Source: Deltaproteobacteria bacterium ADurb.Bin207 (GTDB lineage: Bacteria; Myxococcota_A; Polyangia; Polyangiales; Polyangiaceae). From it: a DNA stretch of 64,000 nt. Shown piece by piece: positions 48,398 through 57,034 of this stretch; position 1 is the first letter of the stretch; every line of letters starts with the position of its first letter. The notes beneath the pieces are model-generated. The model was not told the DNA's origin. It searched no databases and saw only the letters and a program-made list of their open reading frames with translations. Made by a program: the position numbers and the translations under genes. The stretch is from the NCBI GenBank assembly GCA_002070115.1, contig MWCO01000001.1, positions 186,001 through 250,000 on the forward strand, given 5' to 3'.

Positions 48398-49816
48398 ATG
48401 AGCAACGGAATCATGTCGGAAACGGATCTCATCGTGTTGGGGGCGGGCCCGGGTGGACTTGCCGCCGCCATGGAAGCGGCCATGAGCGGGATGCGTGTCG
48501 TGCTGATCAACGGCTCGCACCTGCTTGGCTACGGATTACACGGCACCTACAAGTCCAAAAGCCTGTGGGAGCTGGCGAAGGACCTGCAAGTCATCCACAA
48601 GCTCGGAAAAGACTTTGCCTCCTACGTCCGCGTCGACTTCGAACGGTTGTATGAACAGCTTTCGCGAGGCGTGGAAGAACTGAGCGCCATCGTCCTCGCG
48701 CAACTGTCCCGTATGGGCATCACTTTCGTCCCTGGTTTTGCGCGTTTCATCGATCCCCATCGGGTCCAGGTCGATGGCCAAACCTTCACAGGGCGGACCA
48801 TCTTGATCGCGACGGGAACGCGGCCCCGGCATCTTCCCGAGGTTGCCGTCGATGGGTATCGAATCCTCACGAGCGATCATGTCGTCGACCTGCGTCGTCC
48901 CATCCAATCGATCGTCATTCTCGGGGCTGGGGTCCTGGGCTGTGAATTTGCTTCGATTTTTGCCGCGTTCGGAATGGAAGTGAGTCTGATCGATTCGCAG
49001 CCGCGGGTGCTCAATTCGGAAGACGAGGACATATCCGCTTTTCTCGATCGGGTTTTCGAGCGAGCCCGGGTGCGCGTGTTTCGCCAGCGGCACGTTCGCT
49101 CGGTCACGACGAGCGGTGACGGCGTTCGAACGATGCTCGAAGATGGCACGGAGTTGGATAGTGAGGCCGTGCTTGTCGCGGTTGGGCGTGTTCCCAACGC
49201 GGATCGATTGGGGCTCGAAGACATCGGTGTCATGACGGATTCACACGGATACGTGAAAGTCGATCGATGCATGCGAACGGCTGTACCCCATATTTATGCG
49301 GTGGGAGACGTGGCGCGTCGTCCGGATGCCGATGATATTTGTCTGGTGCATGTGGCGGAAGCAGAGGGAAGGCACGCGGTGCGATCGATGCAAGGACAAG
49401 ATTCGCATCTCGACTATGGGCATGTGCCTTTCATCATCTTCACCCATCCGATGATCGCGGGGGTGGGCGACAATGAAAAAATGGCGCGGGCGAAAATCCC
49501 GGAGCCTCGAATGGCTCGCGTCGAAATCGCGAACAATCATCGTCTGCACGCCATGCGATCGTTCGAGGGATTTGTGAAATTGATCGTCGGACCCGAGGGC
49601 GATGACCGAATCCTCGGCGTGCGGGCCGTGGGTCCCCAGGCCGACACGCTCCTGGGAGAGGTGTCCGTGATGATCGAGCATGGGATTCCGTACTCGGCAT
49701 TACTTCAATCATTTCACGCACATCCGTCCCTGTCGGAGAGCTTGCACAACGCGGCGAAAATCCTCGCGGGCAAGTATCCCGATGATGTTGGGTTGAAACA
49801 CGCCGCACCTGCCTGA
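48398..49816 (+). CDS. FAD/NAD(P) disulfide-reductase homologue without redox cysteines
   Basis: 472 residues of the class I pyridine-nucleotide disulfide oxidoreductase fold: FAD site LIVLGAGPGGLAAAMEAA, NAD(P) site SIVILGAGVLGCEFASIFAA, ATG motif ILIATGTRPRHLP, second FAD motif IYAVGDVARRPDADD and a dimer interface ending HAHPSLSESLH with the usual His-Glu pair. Where lipoamide dehydrogenases have CxxxxC and transhydrogenases keep one Cys, this has LLGYGLHGTYKSKSL with no Cys. So it cannot cycle a disulfide; a transhydrogenase-like or other electron-transfer role is more likely. Start 48398 follows AGGAA; 48413 is an alternative. Confidence 0.85.
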   Translation: MSNGIMSETDLIVLGAGPGGLAAAMEAAMSGMRVVLINGSHLLGYGLHGTYKSKSLWELAKDLQVIHKLGKDFASYVRVDFERLYEQLSRGVEELSAIVLAQLSRMGITFVPGFARFIDPHRVQVDGQTFTGRTILIATGTRPRHLPEVAVDGYRILTSDHVVDLRRPIQSIVILGAGVLGCEFASIFAAFGMEVSLIDSQPRVLNSEDEDISAFLDRVFERARVRVFRQRHVRSVTTSGDGVRTMLEDGTELDSEAVLVAVGRVPNADRLGLEDIGVMTDSHGYVKVDRCMRTAVPHIYAVGDVARRPDADDICLVHVAEAEGRHAVRSMQGQDSHLDYGHVPFIIFTHPMIAGVGDNEKMARAKIPEPRMARVEIANNHRLHAMRSFEGFVKLIVGPEGDDRILGVRAVGPQADTLLGEVSVMIEHGIPYSALLQSFHAHPSLSESLHNAAKILAGKYPDDVGLKHAAPA

Positions 49817-49849
49817 AGCTGCCGTCGAAGGATCGGAAAGCACCCTTAG

Positions 49850-51286
49850 TCATCGTCGAAGCAGGGCGACGAATCCATCCCATTGACCAGCGGAAGGGAC
49901 GAGTCCACCACCGAAGTCCGTCCACCCTTGGAATGAGCCGGCGACCGCAACGTTCTCGGCTCCCAGGGATACGGATTCGACGACGGCGCGGCTTTGCTGC
50001 GCTCCGAATACCCGACTCCAGAGATGACGCCCGAGAGAATCGAAAATCGCCACGAATCCACTGATGGGTCCCGCGCTCATGATCGGACCTCCGCCGAAAT
50101 CCACGGCGGCTTCGAACGCGCCTCCCACCGCCAGATGCCCCGCGGGGTCGACCGCAAGGCCATTGACCCATTCATTGCCCTGGGGGCCGGCAAACGCGCG
50201 AGCCCATACGGTTCGTCCGGCCGGATCGAGTTTCATCATGACGATATCGAATCCGCCGCTGGAGTCCATTGTCCCCGTGCCCACATCAATCTCTCCTTGG
50301 TAAGAAAAGGCGAGATAGCCGTATCCCTGCGGGTCGACCATGAGCAACGGTTCTCCGAACGCCCTGACACGCGCGTCGCCGATCTCCCGCCACCAAACGC
50401 GTCGTGCTTGATCATCGATTTTCGTGAGAAACAGAAGTTGCGAGGCGAGTCCGACGGGGGCAGAACCTGTAACCCTTGGTAATCCTTTCGGTTTTTGCGA
50501 ATGCGGGAGGCCTCGGAAGCCCGCGAGAAGCACGGAACGATTCGCATGAACGGCAACGCTAGCCACCGTTCCCTCGGCAAGAGGAACTTGCCCGGCAATA
50601 TCGCCCGATGGATCGACCCGCACCACCACGCCGTCGTCGGCTTTCGGGTTGGAAGGAGATAGCGCCACGAGCGTTCCACCCATCGCATCGCCAGCGACAG
50701 GCACGCGCGCGTGTTCGCTCGTTCCCGCCCGCTCGAAGCGTCGAGCCCAAAGAAACGAACCGTCCTTGCTCATCATGAGCACGAAAGGATCGAGGCCACG
50801 ACTCAACAATTGTGGTTGCGTCGCATCCAGGACACCGTGAAATCGTCCCGCGAGCATCAATTCCCCGGTGGCCCCCAGCATGATATTCGTGCCCTGCGCC
50901 TCGGAGTTCAATCCTCCCAAGCGCAAGCTCCACACGGGTTTTCCCTTCGCGTCCCAGCGCACGACAAACGCATCCTGCTTGCCTCCGCTGATAAGAGGCG
51001 CATCACCGAAGGATACACGCCCGGAAAACGAACCCGTGGCAACCACGTTGCCGTCGTGCTCAATCACCACGCCCATGGCCCGATCGTCCGCCTGGCATCC
51101 AAAGCGACGAATCCACACGGGCGCACCAGGAGTATTCAGGGGTTTGTCCGGTTGATAGGCATCGGATGGCACATCACAAGGCGGGTAGGCCGCAGGGTCG
51201 ATGGTGCTGGCTCTTCGACCGCGCCCTTCCGAATGACAACCGGCCAGGCCCATGAGCATCCAACAGCAAAACGCACGAAATGACAC
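49850..51286 (-). CDS. Lipoprotein with SBBP-like beta-propeller repeats
   Basis: 478 residues if the GTG at 51286 is used; this gives a lipoprotein signal SFRAFCCWMLMGLAGC with a standard lipobox, while the longer frame to 51442 would overlap the upstream gene and bury it. The mature chain has repeated beta units such as DRAMGVVIEHDGNVVATGSF, VVRWDAKGKPVWSLRLGG and WVNGLAVDPAGHLAVGGAFE, typical of SBBP/NHL propellers, often surface-exposed in myxobacteria. Role unknown. Confidence 0.75.
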   Translation of the reverse strand: MSFRAFCCWMLMGLAGCHSEGRGRRASTIDPAAYPPCDVPSDAYQPDKPLNTPGAPVWIRRFGCQADDRAMGVVIEHDGNVVATGSFSGRVSFGDAPLISGGKQDAFVVRWDAKGKPVWSLRLGGLNSEAQGTNIMLGATGELMLAGRFHGVLDATQPQLLSRGLDPFVLMMSKDGSFLWARRFERAGTSEHARVPVAGDAMGGTLVALSPSNPKADDGVVVRVDPSGDIAGQVPLAEGTVASVAVHANRSVLLAGFRGLPHSQKPKGLPRVTGSAPVGLASQLLFLTKIDDQARRVWWREIGDARVRAFGEPLLMVDPQGYGYLAFSYQGEIDVGTGTMDSSGGFDIVMMKLDPAGRTVWARAFAGPQGNEWVNGLAVDPAGHLAVGGAFEAAVDFGGGPIMSAGPISGFVAIFDSLGRHLWSRVFGAQQSRAVVESVSLGAENVAVAGSFQGWTDFGGGLVPSAGQWDGFVALLRR

Positions 51287-51375
51287 GATACAGATGGTAC
51301 CCGGATACCCGCGATTGCCAAGCGTGGAGGATGCTACGAACCACAGTTCCGCAAAAGCAGGGGCCACAAGCGGAT

Positions 51376-51768
51376 TCAGGAACAGAAGTCTTGCCACGTC
51401 AGAGGAGCCAGAGGCTCCCATGGTTTTCCAGCAAGCATCCAACGCCCCGTTTTGATGTCCGTCGGCAAGTTAGCCTCGATCGGATAATAGCGGTTGTGAC
51501 GATCGATCAGATCATTGAGCAAACTCAAGTCCATGCGCTGGGCTTGTTCCCGCACGATGTTTCGCGCGGTTTGCTCGTCTCCCCCATGCTCCTCGAGGGC
51601 TTGCTCGTAGGTATCCTCCAGGACTCGATGGACGGCTTCCTCCAGGTCCTCGATGCGTCGTTTTCTGCGCATATACGCGGGGATACCGGCAGCGGCGCGC
51701 ACGCGCGCCTCCAGGGAGATCTTGAAGTTGACGGGCAAAGACCCAATGCTCAGCCTCTTGCTGTCCAT
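51376..51768 (-). CDS. Short helical protein of unknown function
   Basis: 130 residues, no signal, helical N-terminal half with LEEAVHRVLEDTYEQALEEH and a Trp-rich end (KPWEPLAPLTW). Its start is very close to the start of the divergent dehydratase gene (about 41 bases), so the two promoters overlap. No family recognised. Confidence 0.55.
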   Translation of the reverse strand: MDSKRLSIGSLPVNFKISLEARVRAAAGIPAYMRRKRRIEDLEEAVHRVLEDTYEQALEEHGGDEQTARNIVREQAQRMDLSLLNDLIDRHNRYYPIEANLPTDIKTGRWMLAGKPWEPLAPLTWQDFCS

Positions 51769-51809
51769 CGGTGTACAACGTTATCACGCCTTTCGTGAAC
51801 GAAAAACCC

Positions 51810-52907
51810 ATGCTGGCGTATCTCGAATCGCAAAAACAACAAGGTCGCCCTATCGTGCTCGCCTTTCCCATCCTTTATCCGCGGGAAATTGTCACCGCGT
51901 TGGGAGCTTGCGCGTGGGAGATTTGGTCTCAACCTCTGGCGCAACCCATCGGCAGCGAAACCAACAGGCTTCAAGCCTATGTGTGTCCGATGGTGCGAAG
52001 CGCGCAACAGGTGCTTTCTTCGATAGAAACCATTCATCCACGACCAGAGGCGGCCATCTTGCCCCATACCTGCGATTCGATGCAGGGGTTGCTATCCATC
52101 GCGCTCTCCACTCCCGCCTGGGATCTTCCTTTCCTTCCCTTTCGATATCCACGAGGTTCCCATGGCCCGGCGTCGACGCGGTTTTTGCGTGAAGAGGTTC
52201 TTGCGTTCATCGCCTCTCTCGAAAAAGCGCTGCATCGAACGCTCGATCCCGATTCGTTGCAGCAAGCGTTGAACCTGCAGGAGCAGAAAGAAGATCGGCT
52301 GCGAACCCTGCTCGAGTCTTTGCGGTACTGGCAAGGCTCGGATATCGAATTGTACGCGGCATTGCGTTCCCTCGAATATTTGCATCCCCACGATGCCATC
52401 CCCCTGCTCGATGGTCTGCTATCCCGGGTGGACCGACAAAAAGCGAGGACGGGCGTCGGGATCGTCATCAGCGGCATGATTCCAGAACCTGTTGATTTAT
52501 TTGATATTTTAGAAGATGCGGGCGGATATGTCGCCGCGGATGACTACGCCTCGATCGGACGAAGGCTTCCTTCGCGCTCGACGGCTCGCAATGCCGACCC
52601 CATCACTTCCGTCGTGCAGCGCTTGCAACGGATGCCGCCTTGCCCCACACGTTGTTCTGAGGTGCAACCTCGCATCGAGTATCTTCGCAACCTTGCACGC
52701 GCCAGCGGCGCACGGGGGATTGTATTTCACACGGTGAAGTTCTGTGAGCCGGAGTTGTTCGACGTGGCATCGATTCGAAAAGCGTTGGGGGAGGATGGGT
52801 TGAGTGTGCTGCATCTGGAGACGGAATTCGAAGCGCATGCGACCGGTCAGATGGCCACACGATTGGAGGCATTCATCGAAATGCTTGGCCAAGGGAAAGC
52901 GTCATGA
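51810..52907 (+). CDS. 2-hydroxyacyl-CoA dehydratase / benzoyl-CoA reductase family subunit (HgdB-like)
   Basis: 365 residues from ATG 51810, giving MLAYLESQKQQGRPIVLAF, the standard beginning of the HgdB domain; a GTG start at 51771 is open too. Three Cys likely bind a [4Fe-4S] cluster: YVCPM (about 58), HTCDSM (about 87) and KFCEPE (about 311), as in dehydratase D components. The family removes water from 2-hydroxyacyl-CoA or reduces arenes by single-electron chemistry in a complex with a second subunit, activated by an ATPase. First gene of a coupled trio (ATGA overlap with the next). Usually found in anaerobes. Confidence 0.88.
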   Translation: MLAYLESQKQQGRPIVLAFPILYPREIVTALGACAWEIWSQPLAQPIGSETNRLQAYVCPMVRSAQQVLSSIETIHPRPEAAILPHTCDSMQGLLSIALSTPAWDLPFLPFRYPRGSHGPASTRFLREEVLAFIASLEKALHRTLDPDSLQQALNLQEQKEDRLRTLLESLRYWQGSDIELYAALRSLEYLHPHDAIPLLDGLLSRVDRQKARTGVGIVISGMIPEPVDLFDILEDAGGYVAADDYASIGRRLPSRSTARNADPITSVVQRLQRMPPCPTRCSEVQPRIEYLRNLARASGARGIVFHTVKFCEPELFDVASIRKALGEDGLSVLHLETEFEAHATGQMATRLEAFIEMLGQGKAS

Positions 52908-54265
52908 GCGAAAAGCAGCCTACCGGGCGAGGCGGCCAGATGCTTCGTCGTTTGCAGTATGAGGGCGCTGCACGCGTGGTAGCGCCGGCCCTTGCGACCG
53001 GCCTGCGCGCGCAACGTCGGCTGCGTTCATGGCGAAGACCGAAAAAAGAGCCGAGCGAATGGTTCGGGCCGCCGCTTCGTGCGACCTATCGGTTGAAGGA
53101 AGTGTTGACACGCCATTATCTATCGGGGCGATACGCGGACGGGGCGGTTCCCGTGGCGTGGGTAACTAGTGGTTTTCCCATCGAATTATTGCGACCCTTC
53201 GGATATCACGTCGTCTATCCGGAAAACCACGCCGCGATGTGCGGGGTGCAACGAAAAGGCGTGAAGCTCGCGCAAGTGGCCGAAGTCTGGGGGCTTTCCC
53301 AAGACACCTGCGGTTACGCGCGATGCGATATCGGCTCCTTTTTGTCGGGGAACACGCCCGCCGGACGCCTGCCCAAACCAGATATTTTGCTGGCCTGCAC
53401 CAACATCTGTCAAACCGTCGTGCATTGGTATCGAACGCTCGCAGCGATCCTGAAGGTTCCGGTATTCGTGGTCGATACGCCATTTTTGTCCGGCGATCCG
53501 GATGAGCGCACGGAAACGTATGTGGCCGAACAGCTCGAAGAATGCATGCAATTATGCGCGCGAATCGCGGGCAAGAAGGTCGATAGGAAAGCGTTGGGGC
53601 GCGTGGCCCAGCGGTCGAAGGAGGCCTCCGAGTTGTGGGGCGAATGCCTTGCCTTATCCCAGGCCGAACCCGCGCCGTGGACGGGATTCGAGCAGTTTTT
53701 GCACCTCGGCCCGATCGTGGCGATGCGCGGACTGCCCGAATGCAACGCGTATTATCGAGAACTGCGCGATGAACTGCGAGAGCGTGTCAAGCACGGCATC
53801 GGCGCCATACGCCATGAACGCTTCCGCTTGCTATGGGACAACTTGCCCATCTGGTACGAGCTTCGTTCTCTATCGACGCTTCTTGCGGAGGTTGGCTTCA
53901 CCATCGTCACGACCACCTATTCGTACGGCTGGGCGGAGACCGCGCCGCTATTTGACCCGCGGGATCCCATCGTCAGCGCGGCCCGCGTGTATGCGCGAGT
54001 ATTCATCAATCGAAGTCTCGATTTTCGCCTCGAGATGATGAAAAAACTTGTAAATACATATAGTTGCGATGGGGCGATCCTGCACAGCAACCATTCGTGC
54101 AAACCCTATTCTGTTGGCCAAATCGACCTGGCGGATCGTCTCGCCAAAGAAGCTTCTATTCGGACGCTATTGCTCGATGGGGATCATATCGACATGCGCG
54201 TGCATAGCAAAGAGCAGGCGGAAGGGAGGCTGGCCGCGTTCATGGAATCGTTCGGAGGATTATGA
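52904..54265 (+). CDS. Second 2-hydroxyacyl-CoA dehydratase family subunit
   Basis: 453 residues of the HgdB/BcrC domain family. Cluster ligands appear in AAMCGVQRKG (about 112), ILLACTNICQ (about 165) and SNHSCKPYS (about 399). It differs from the previous gene and is longer, as in heterodimeric dehydratases and reductases. N-terminal 60 residues are basic and variable. Overlaps both neighbours by four bases, so the three proteins are made in equal amounts. Substrate cannot be read from sequence. Confidence 0.88.
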   Translation: MSEKQPTGRGGQMLRRLQYEGAARVVAPALATGLRAQRRLRSWRRPKKEPSEWFGPPLRATYRLKEVLTRHYLSGRYADGAVPVAWVTSGFPIELLRPFGYHVVYPENHAAMCGVQRKGVKLAQVAEVWGLSQDTCGYARCDIGSFLSGNTPAGRLPKPDILLACTNICQTVVHWYRTLAAILKVPVFVVDTPFLSGDPDERTETYVAEQLEECMQLCARIAGKKVDRKALGRVAQRSKEASELWGECLALSQAEPAPWTGFEQFLHLGPIVAMRGLPECNAYYRELRDELRERVKHGIGAIRHERFRLLWDNLPIWYELRSLSTLLAEVGFTIVTTTYSYGWAETAPLFDPRDPIVSAARVYARVFINRSLDFRLEMMKKLVNTYSCDGAILHSNHSCKPYSVGQIDLADRLAKEASIRTLLLDGDHIDMRVHSKEQAEGRLAAFMESFGGL

Positions 54266-55023
54266 CGATCCGAATTGGAATCGACGTGGGGTCGACGACG
54301 ACCAAGGCGGTAGCGGTGGACGACAGCGGTCGTGTGCTGGCTCGTTCGATCGAACCGGGGGATCCGCGCATTGCCCAGCAAGCGCAGCGCATGCTCGAGG
54401 CGTTGCTCGAACGCGTGGGAGGCGGTGGCGAAGCATCGATCGTGGCAACGGGCTATGGCCGCAAGCTGGTGGCGATGGCTGGGAAAAAAAGGACGGAGAT
54501 TTCGTGTCATGCGCTGGGGGCATTTCACGTCATGAATCGGCCGGGAGTGCTGATCGACGTTGGTGGCCAGGACACGAAAGTGATCCGATTGAATTCGGAT
54601 GGTTCGGTGGCGGATTTTGTGATGAACGACAAGTGTGCGGCGGGAACGGGGCGTTTTCTCGAGGTGATTTTGGCGCGGCTTGGGGTTTCTTGGGACGAGC
54701 TTGCCGACCGATATGCCTCGGCGGATCCGCCCGTTCAGATTTCGTCGACTTGCACGGTATTTGCGGAATCAGAAGTGATCAGCATGCTTGCGAATGGTCA
54801 GCCCGTGGATTCGGTGGTCAAGGGGTTACATATTGCCTTATCCGATCGCATCGTATCGATGGCTGGACGATTGCTCATGGGCGTGGAGACGGTGCTTTTG
54901 AGCGGTGGGGTGGCGAGCAATTCGGCCATGGTTGCCGCTCTATCTTCCAAGGTTGGCAAGCCGGTGGCGGTGGTGCCGGAACCGCAATTCGTGGGGGCGT
55001 TGGGGGCGGCGTTGTTGGGATAA
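54262..55023 (+). CDS. ATP-dependent activator of the dehydratase (BadF/HgdC family)
   Basis: 253 residues, ASKHA-fold: GIDVGSTTTKAVAVDDSGRV phosphate loop, LIDVGGQDTKVIRLNSDGS, and cluster ligands at NDKCAAGTGRF (about 126) and SSTCTVFAES (about 164), with one [4Fe-4S] cluster shared across the dimer. It hydrolyses ATP to drive an electron at low potential into the D component. The C-terminus ends GALGAALLG as in the family. Last gene of the trio. Confidence 0.93.
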   Translation: MTIRIGIDVGSTTTKAVAVDDSGRVLARSIEPGDPRIAQQAQRMLEALLERVGGGGEASIVATGYGRKLVAMAGKKRTEISCHALGAFHVMNRPGVLIDVGGQDTKVIRLNSDGSVADFVMNDKCAAGTGRFLEVILARLGVSWDELADRYASADPPVQISSTCTVFAESEVISMLANGQPVDSVVKGLHIALSDRIVSMAGRLLMGVETVLLSGGVASNSAMVAALSSKVGKPVAVVPEPQFVGALGAALLG

Positions 55024-55678
55024 GGGAGGCACGCCGACGTGCAAGGGTGATGTTGGGGAGTCCTGTAGGATTCGATGGGGAAGAGTTGAGCCATCCCCTC
55101 ATTATTTGCTGGCCTTTCCTTCACGGTTACGGCCACGGCTACGGTCACGGTCACGGTCACGGCGCACGGCACACAAAAACGGCCACGGTCATCTCCTATT
55201 GTTCACCGCAGAACGCCAGTCCACTGTTGAGTAGCTCAGGGCAACTGTTGGGGGTGCTCCAAGGGGGGAGTCAAGGACCGAGCCAAAATCAAGACCCAAG
55301 AATCCTCAGCCCGTGTCCCTTTCCAATTCAGGGGAAATAAGGGGATTATTCAGGCAATAGCCCTCTCAGGCTGGTCGAGTCCCCAAGCCGCATCTCGTGG
55401 CTACGGTGGGATGGTCACGCCAACAAAACCTGTCCACCTTCTGATAATGTTGGAAACGGTGAAAATGGCGGGTGGATACATATAAGGCGTAGTTGGACTC
55501 GGGTGGCCAATTCTGTGCTGGAGGCTCGAAGGCAGGCGATCGAAGAAGTCCGTCGCTGCGCGTGCCCATTTCCAAAAAAAGAATCTGTCTGGCAAAATTT
55601 TTTCGCAACCTGGGAAGGCGGGGGCCGAATAGGCAGGAAAGCCGGTGCAGGGGCATCGATAAACAAGGAGATAAACTC
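55024..55678. other. Non-coding stretch upstream of the type III-like cassette
   Basis: 655 bases. It holds a hexanucleotide tandem repeat (listed separately) and a few short frames without start signals. A frame starting GTG at 55503 shows a CPFP motif and Trp residues but overlaps the next gene. The last 30 bases are the ribosome binding region of the cassette (AAGGAG at 55665-55670). A promoter is expected here but no clear one is visible. Confidence 0.4.
55123..55164. repeat. Hexanucleotide tandem repeat
   Basis: Seven tandem YACGGY units (mostly CACGGT, CACGGC, TACGGC) from 55123 to 55164, with one more related CGGCCACGGTCA a few bases further on. It lies 100 bases after the dehydratase activator, in no gene I can support. 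Such arrays can arise by slippage. Confidence 0.85.
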
Positions 55679-55894
55679 ATGGATACGCATGTCGTGCAAG
55701 GTTCGTTGCCATCGTTCGAGCAAGAGATTCGGCGGCAGGATGTGATGTGGGAGGCGTTGCGGGAGGCAATGTCGGAAACGGATGCTTCTGTGCGGTTTCT
55801 GCTTTCGGAAGAATGGCTGTCCGGCTGGGAGCAGATGGGTGCGCAGCACGCGCAGCCCATGGGTGAAAACACGGGTTTTTCGTATCGCGCGTAA
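55679..55894 (+). CDS. Small helical protein, first gene of the type III-like cassette (possible chaperone)
   Basis: 71 residues. ATG 55679 is preceded by a strong AAGGAG at eight bases. The sequence SFEQEIRRQDVMWEALREAM is amphipathic helix, followed by MSETDASVRFLLSEEWLSGWE and a polar tail. By position it matches sseA/cesA, small coiled-coil chaperones of the filament protein, which stands next; at 71 residues it is shorter than SseA (about 108). Sequence similarity is not convincing, so the role is inferred from context only. Confidence 0.55.
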   Translation: MDTHVVQGSLPSFEQEIRRQDVMWEALREAMSETDASVRFLLSEEWLSGWEQMGAQHAQPMGENTGFSYRA

Positions 55895-55954
55895 AGGAGC
55901 GGCCAGGATTGAAGCGTCGATGGCAAGAGTCGACGAGAAAGGGGAGATGAGCCG

Positions 55955-56638
55955 ATGATGGATAGTAGTCAAGCGCCGATGTTCCACCAGCGTCTTCCGC
56001 TTCCGATAGGGATGAATCAAGGATTTTCGGCGGCTGATGTGGAGTATACGGATCCGGCGGGCCGGGTATCTGCGAGTCAGGACGTTTCGGTCATGGATCT
56101 GGACGATACGAACGGTTTGAGTGCGGAAGGGCTGCTTCTGTATTTGCAAACGCGGTTGAACGGTCTCGACGAGCAGATCAACGGCATCTTCAAAAAGATG
56201 CAAGATATGGAAAAAATAAGAAAATTACTCAACCAGATGCAAAACGAGCTCAATCAGCTTTGTGATGACCGCACCAAGTCGGGCTGTTGTGGAACTTCCC
56301 ATGAGGCGGGTAAACCCGAGGGGTATGAAAAGAACCTGATCGACTGTATCGATGCGATAGGGCAGATTGATCCAGGGTTGGCGCAGACGTTAAGGAATCA
56401 GCTCGGTGTCGAGGGGCAGATTCTTTATGGGCTCGATGGTCGATATTTGACCAACGAAGTCAACAATTCGCGGGAGTTGCTCAATAGTGTGGCCAAGCAG
56501 CTCGAATCGGGGGCACAGCTCGATATGATTCGGTTGCAGTCGCTGACGGCCACGAGGGGAACGGCCATTCAGATGGCGACCAATACGCTGGCGACGCTCA
56601 ATGACTCGCTCAAGGGTGTTGTACATAATATCAAGTAG
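55955..56638 (+). CDS. EspA/SseB-like type III filament protein
   Basis: 227 residues, no classical signal peptide. A disordered head (1-55) is followed by LLLYLQTRLNGLDEQINGIF and KMQDMEKIRKLLNQMQNELN, a coiled coil (about 60-105). The second half has a NNSRELLNSVAKQLESGAQ segment and DMIRLQSLTATRGTAIQMAT (about 190-209), then TLNDSLKGVVHNI at the end. This N- and C-terminal coiled-coil layout with a Ser/Arg-containing DM-x-x-LQS end resembles EspA of enteropathogenic Escherichia coli and SseB of SPI-2, which form the sheath extending the needle. GGGGAG lies ahead of ATG 55955. Assignment is moderate. Confidence 0.6.
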   Translation: MMDSSQAPMFHQRLPLPIGMNQGFSAADVEYTDPAGRVSASQDVSVMDLDDTNGLSAEGLLLYLQTRLNGLDEQINGIFKKMQDMEKIRKLLNQMQNELNQLCDDRTKSGCCGTSHEAGKPEGYEKNLIDCIDAIGQIDPGLAQTLRNQLGVEGQILYGLDGRYLTNEVNNSRELLNSVAKQLESGAQLDMIRLQSLTATRGTAIQMATNTLATLNDSLKGVVHNIK

Positions 56639-56644
56639 GTTGCG

Positions 56645-57034
56645 ATGATGTGTTCTGATAACCACGGAAATACGCTCGAATCCTTAGTCGAGCCCTGTTA
56701 TTCTGCTGCCTATCGCGCATGGCAAGACGAAGATGGCTCTACGGCCAAACGGTTATTTGGGTGCCTGGCGGCCATGGCACCCAAGGACGAACGAGGTTGG
56801 ATGGGGCTTGCCACGGTCTACGAGCGGGAGCGAAAATGGCATGTTGCGGTGGGGTTCTACGGTGTAGCGACGGTGATGGCGCCGGGCAATCCCTGGTGTC
56901 ATTTGGGGAAAGCAAGGTGTTTGATGCGGATGGGAAGGGAACCGCAAGCGCGGCGAACGTTCGATCTGGCGGAGTCTTTGTCCGATGATGCAGATTTTCT
57001 CGACGCTTTGGAGCGGGAAAGGGGGGAGCGATGA
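56645..57034 (+). CDS. SycD/LcrH/SscA-type TPR chaperone of type III translocators
   Basis: 129 residues. Sequence YSAAYRAWQDEDGSTAKRLF, LAAMAPKDERGWMGLATVYE and FYGVATVMAPGNPWCHLGKA matches the three TPRs of the class II chaperones LcrH/SycD, CesD and SscA, including the YNLAFxxYxxG-like start, GLGxxxQ-like turn and AAECLL-like third repeat (KARCLMRM). These bind hydrophobic translocators in the cytoplasm before secretion. The stop overlaps the start of the next gene by four bases (ATGA), as expected for a chaperone with its cargo. Confidence 0.82.
   Translation: MMCSDNHGNTLESLVEPCYSAAYRAWQDEDGSTAKRLFGCLAAMAPKDERGWMGLATVYERERKWHVAVGFYGVATVMAPGNPWCHLGKARCLMRMGREPQARRTFDLAESLSDDADFLDALERERGER

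Noticed and set aside
55591-55606. Sigma54-like GG...GC element upstream of the type III-like cassette
   Set aside because: Spacing between GG and GC is 12 bases where 10 is needed, and the consensus is poor.
55503-55745. Small frame with a CPFP motif that resembles ribosome modulation factor in spacing
   Set aside because: It starts with GTG without a ribosome site and overlaps the next gene by 67 bases; motif resemblance is too weak.
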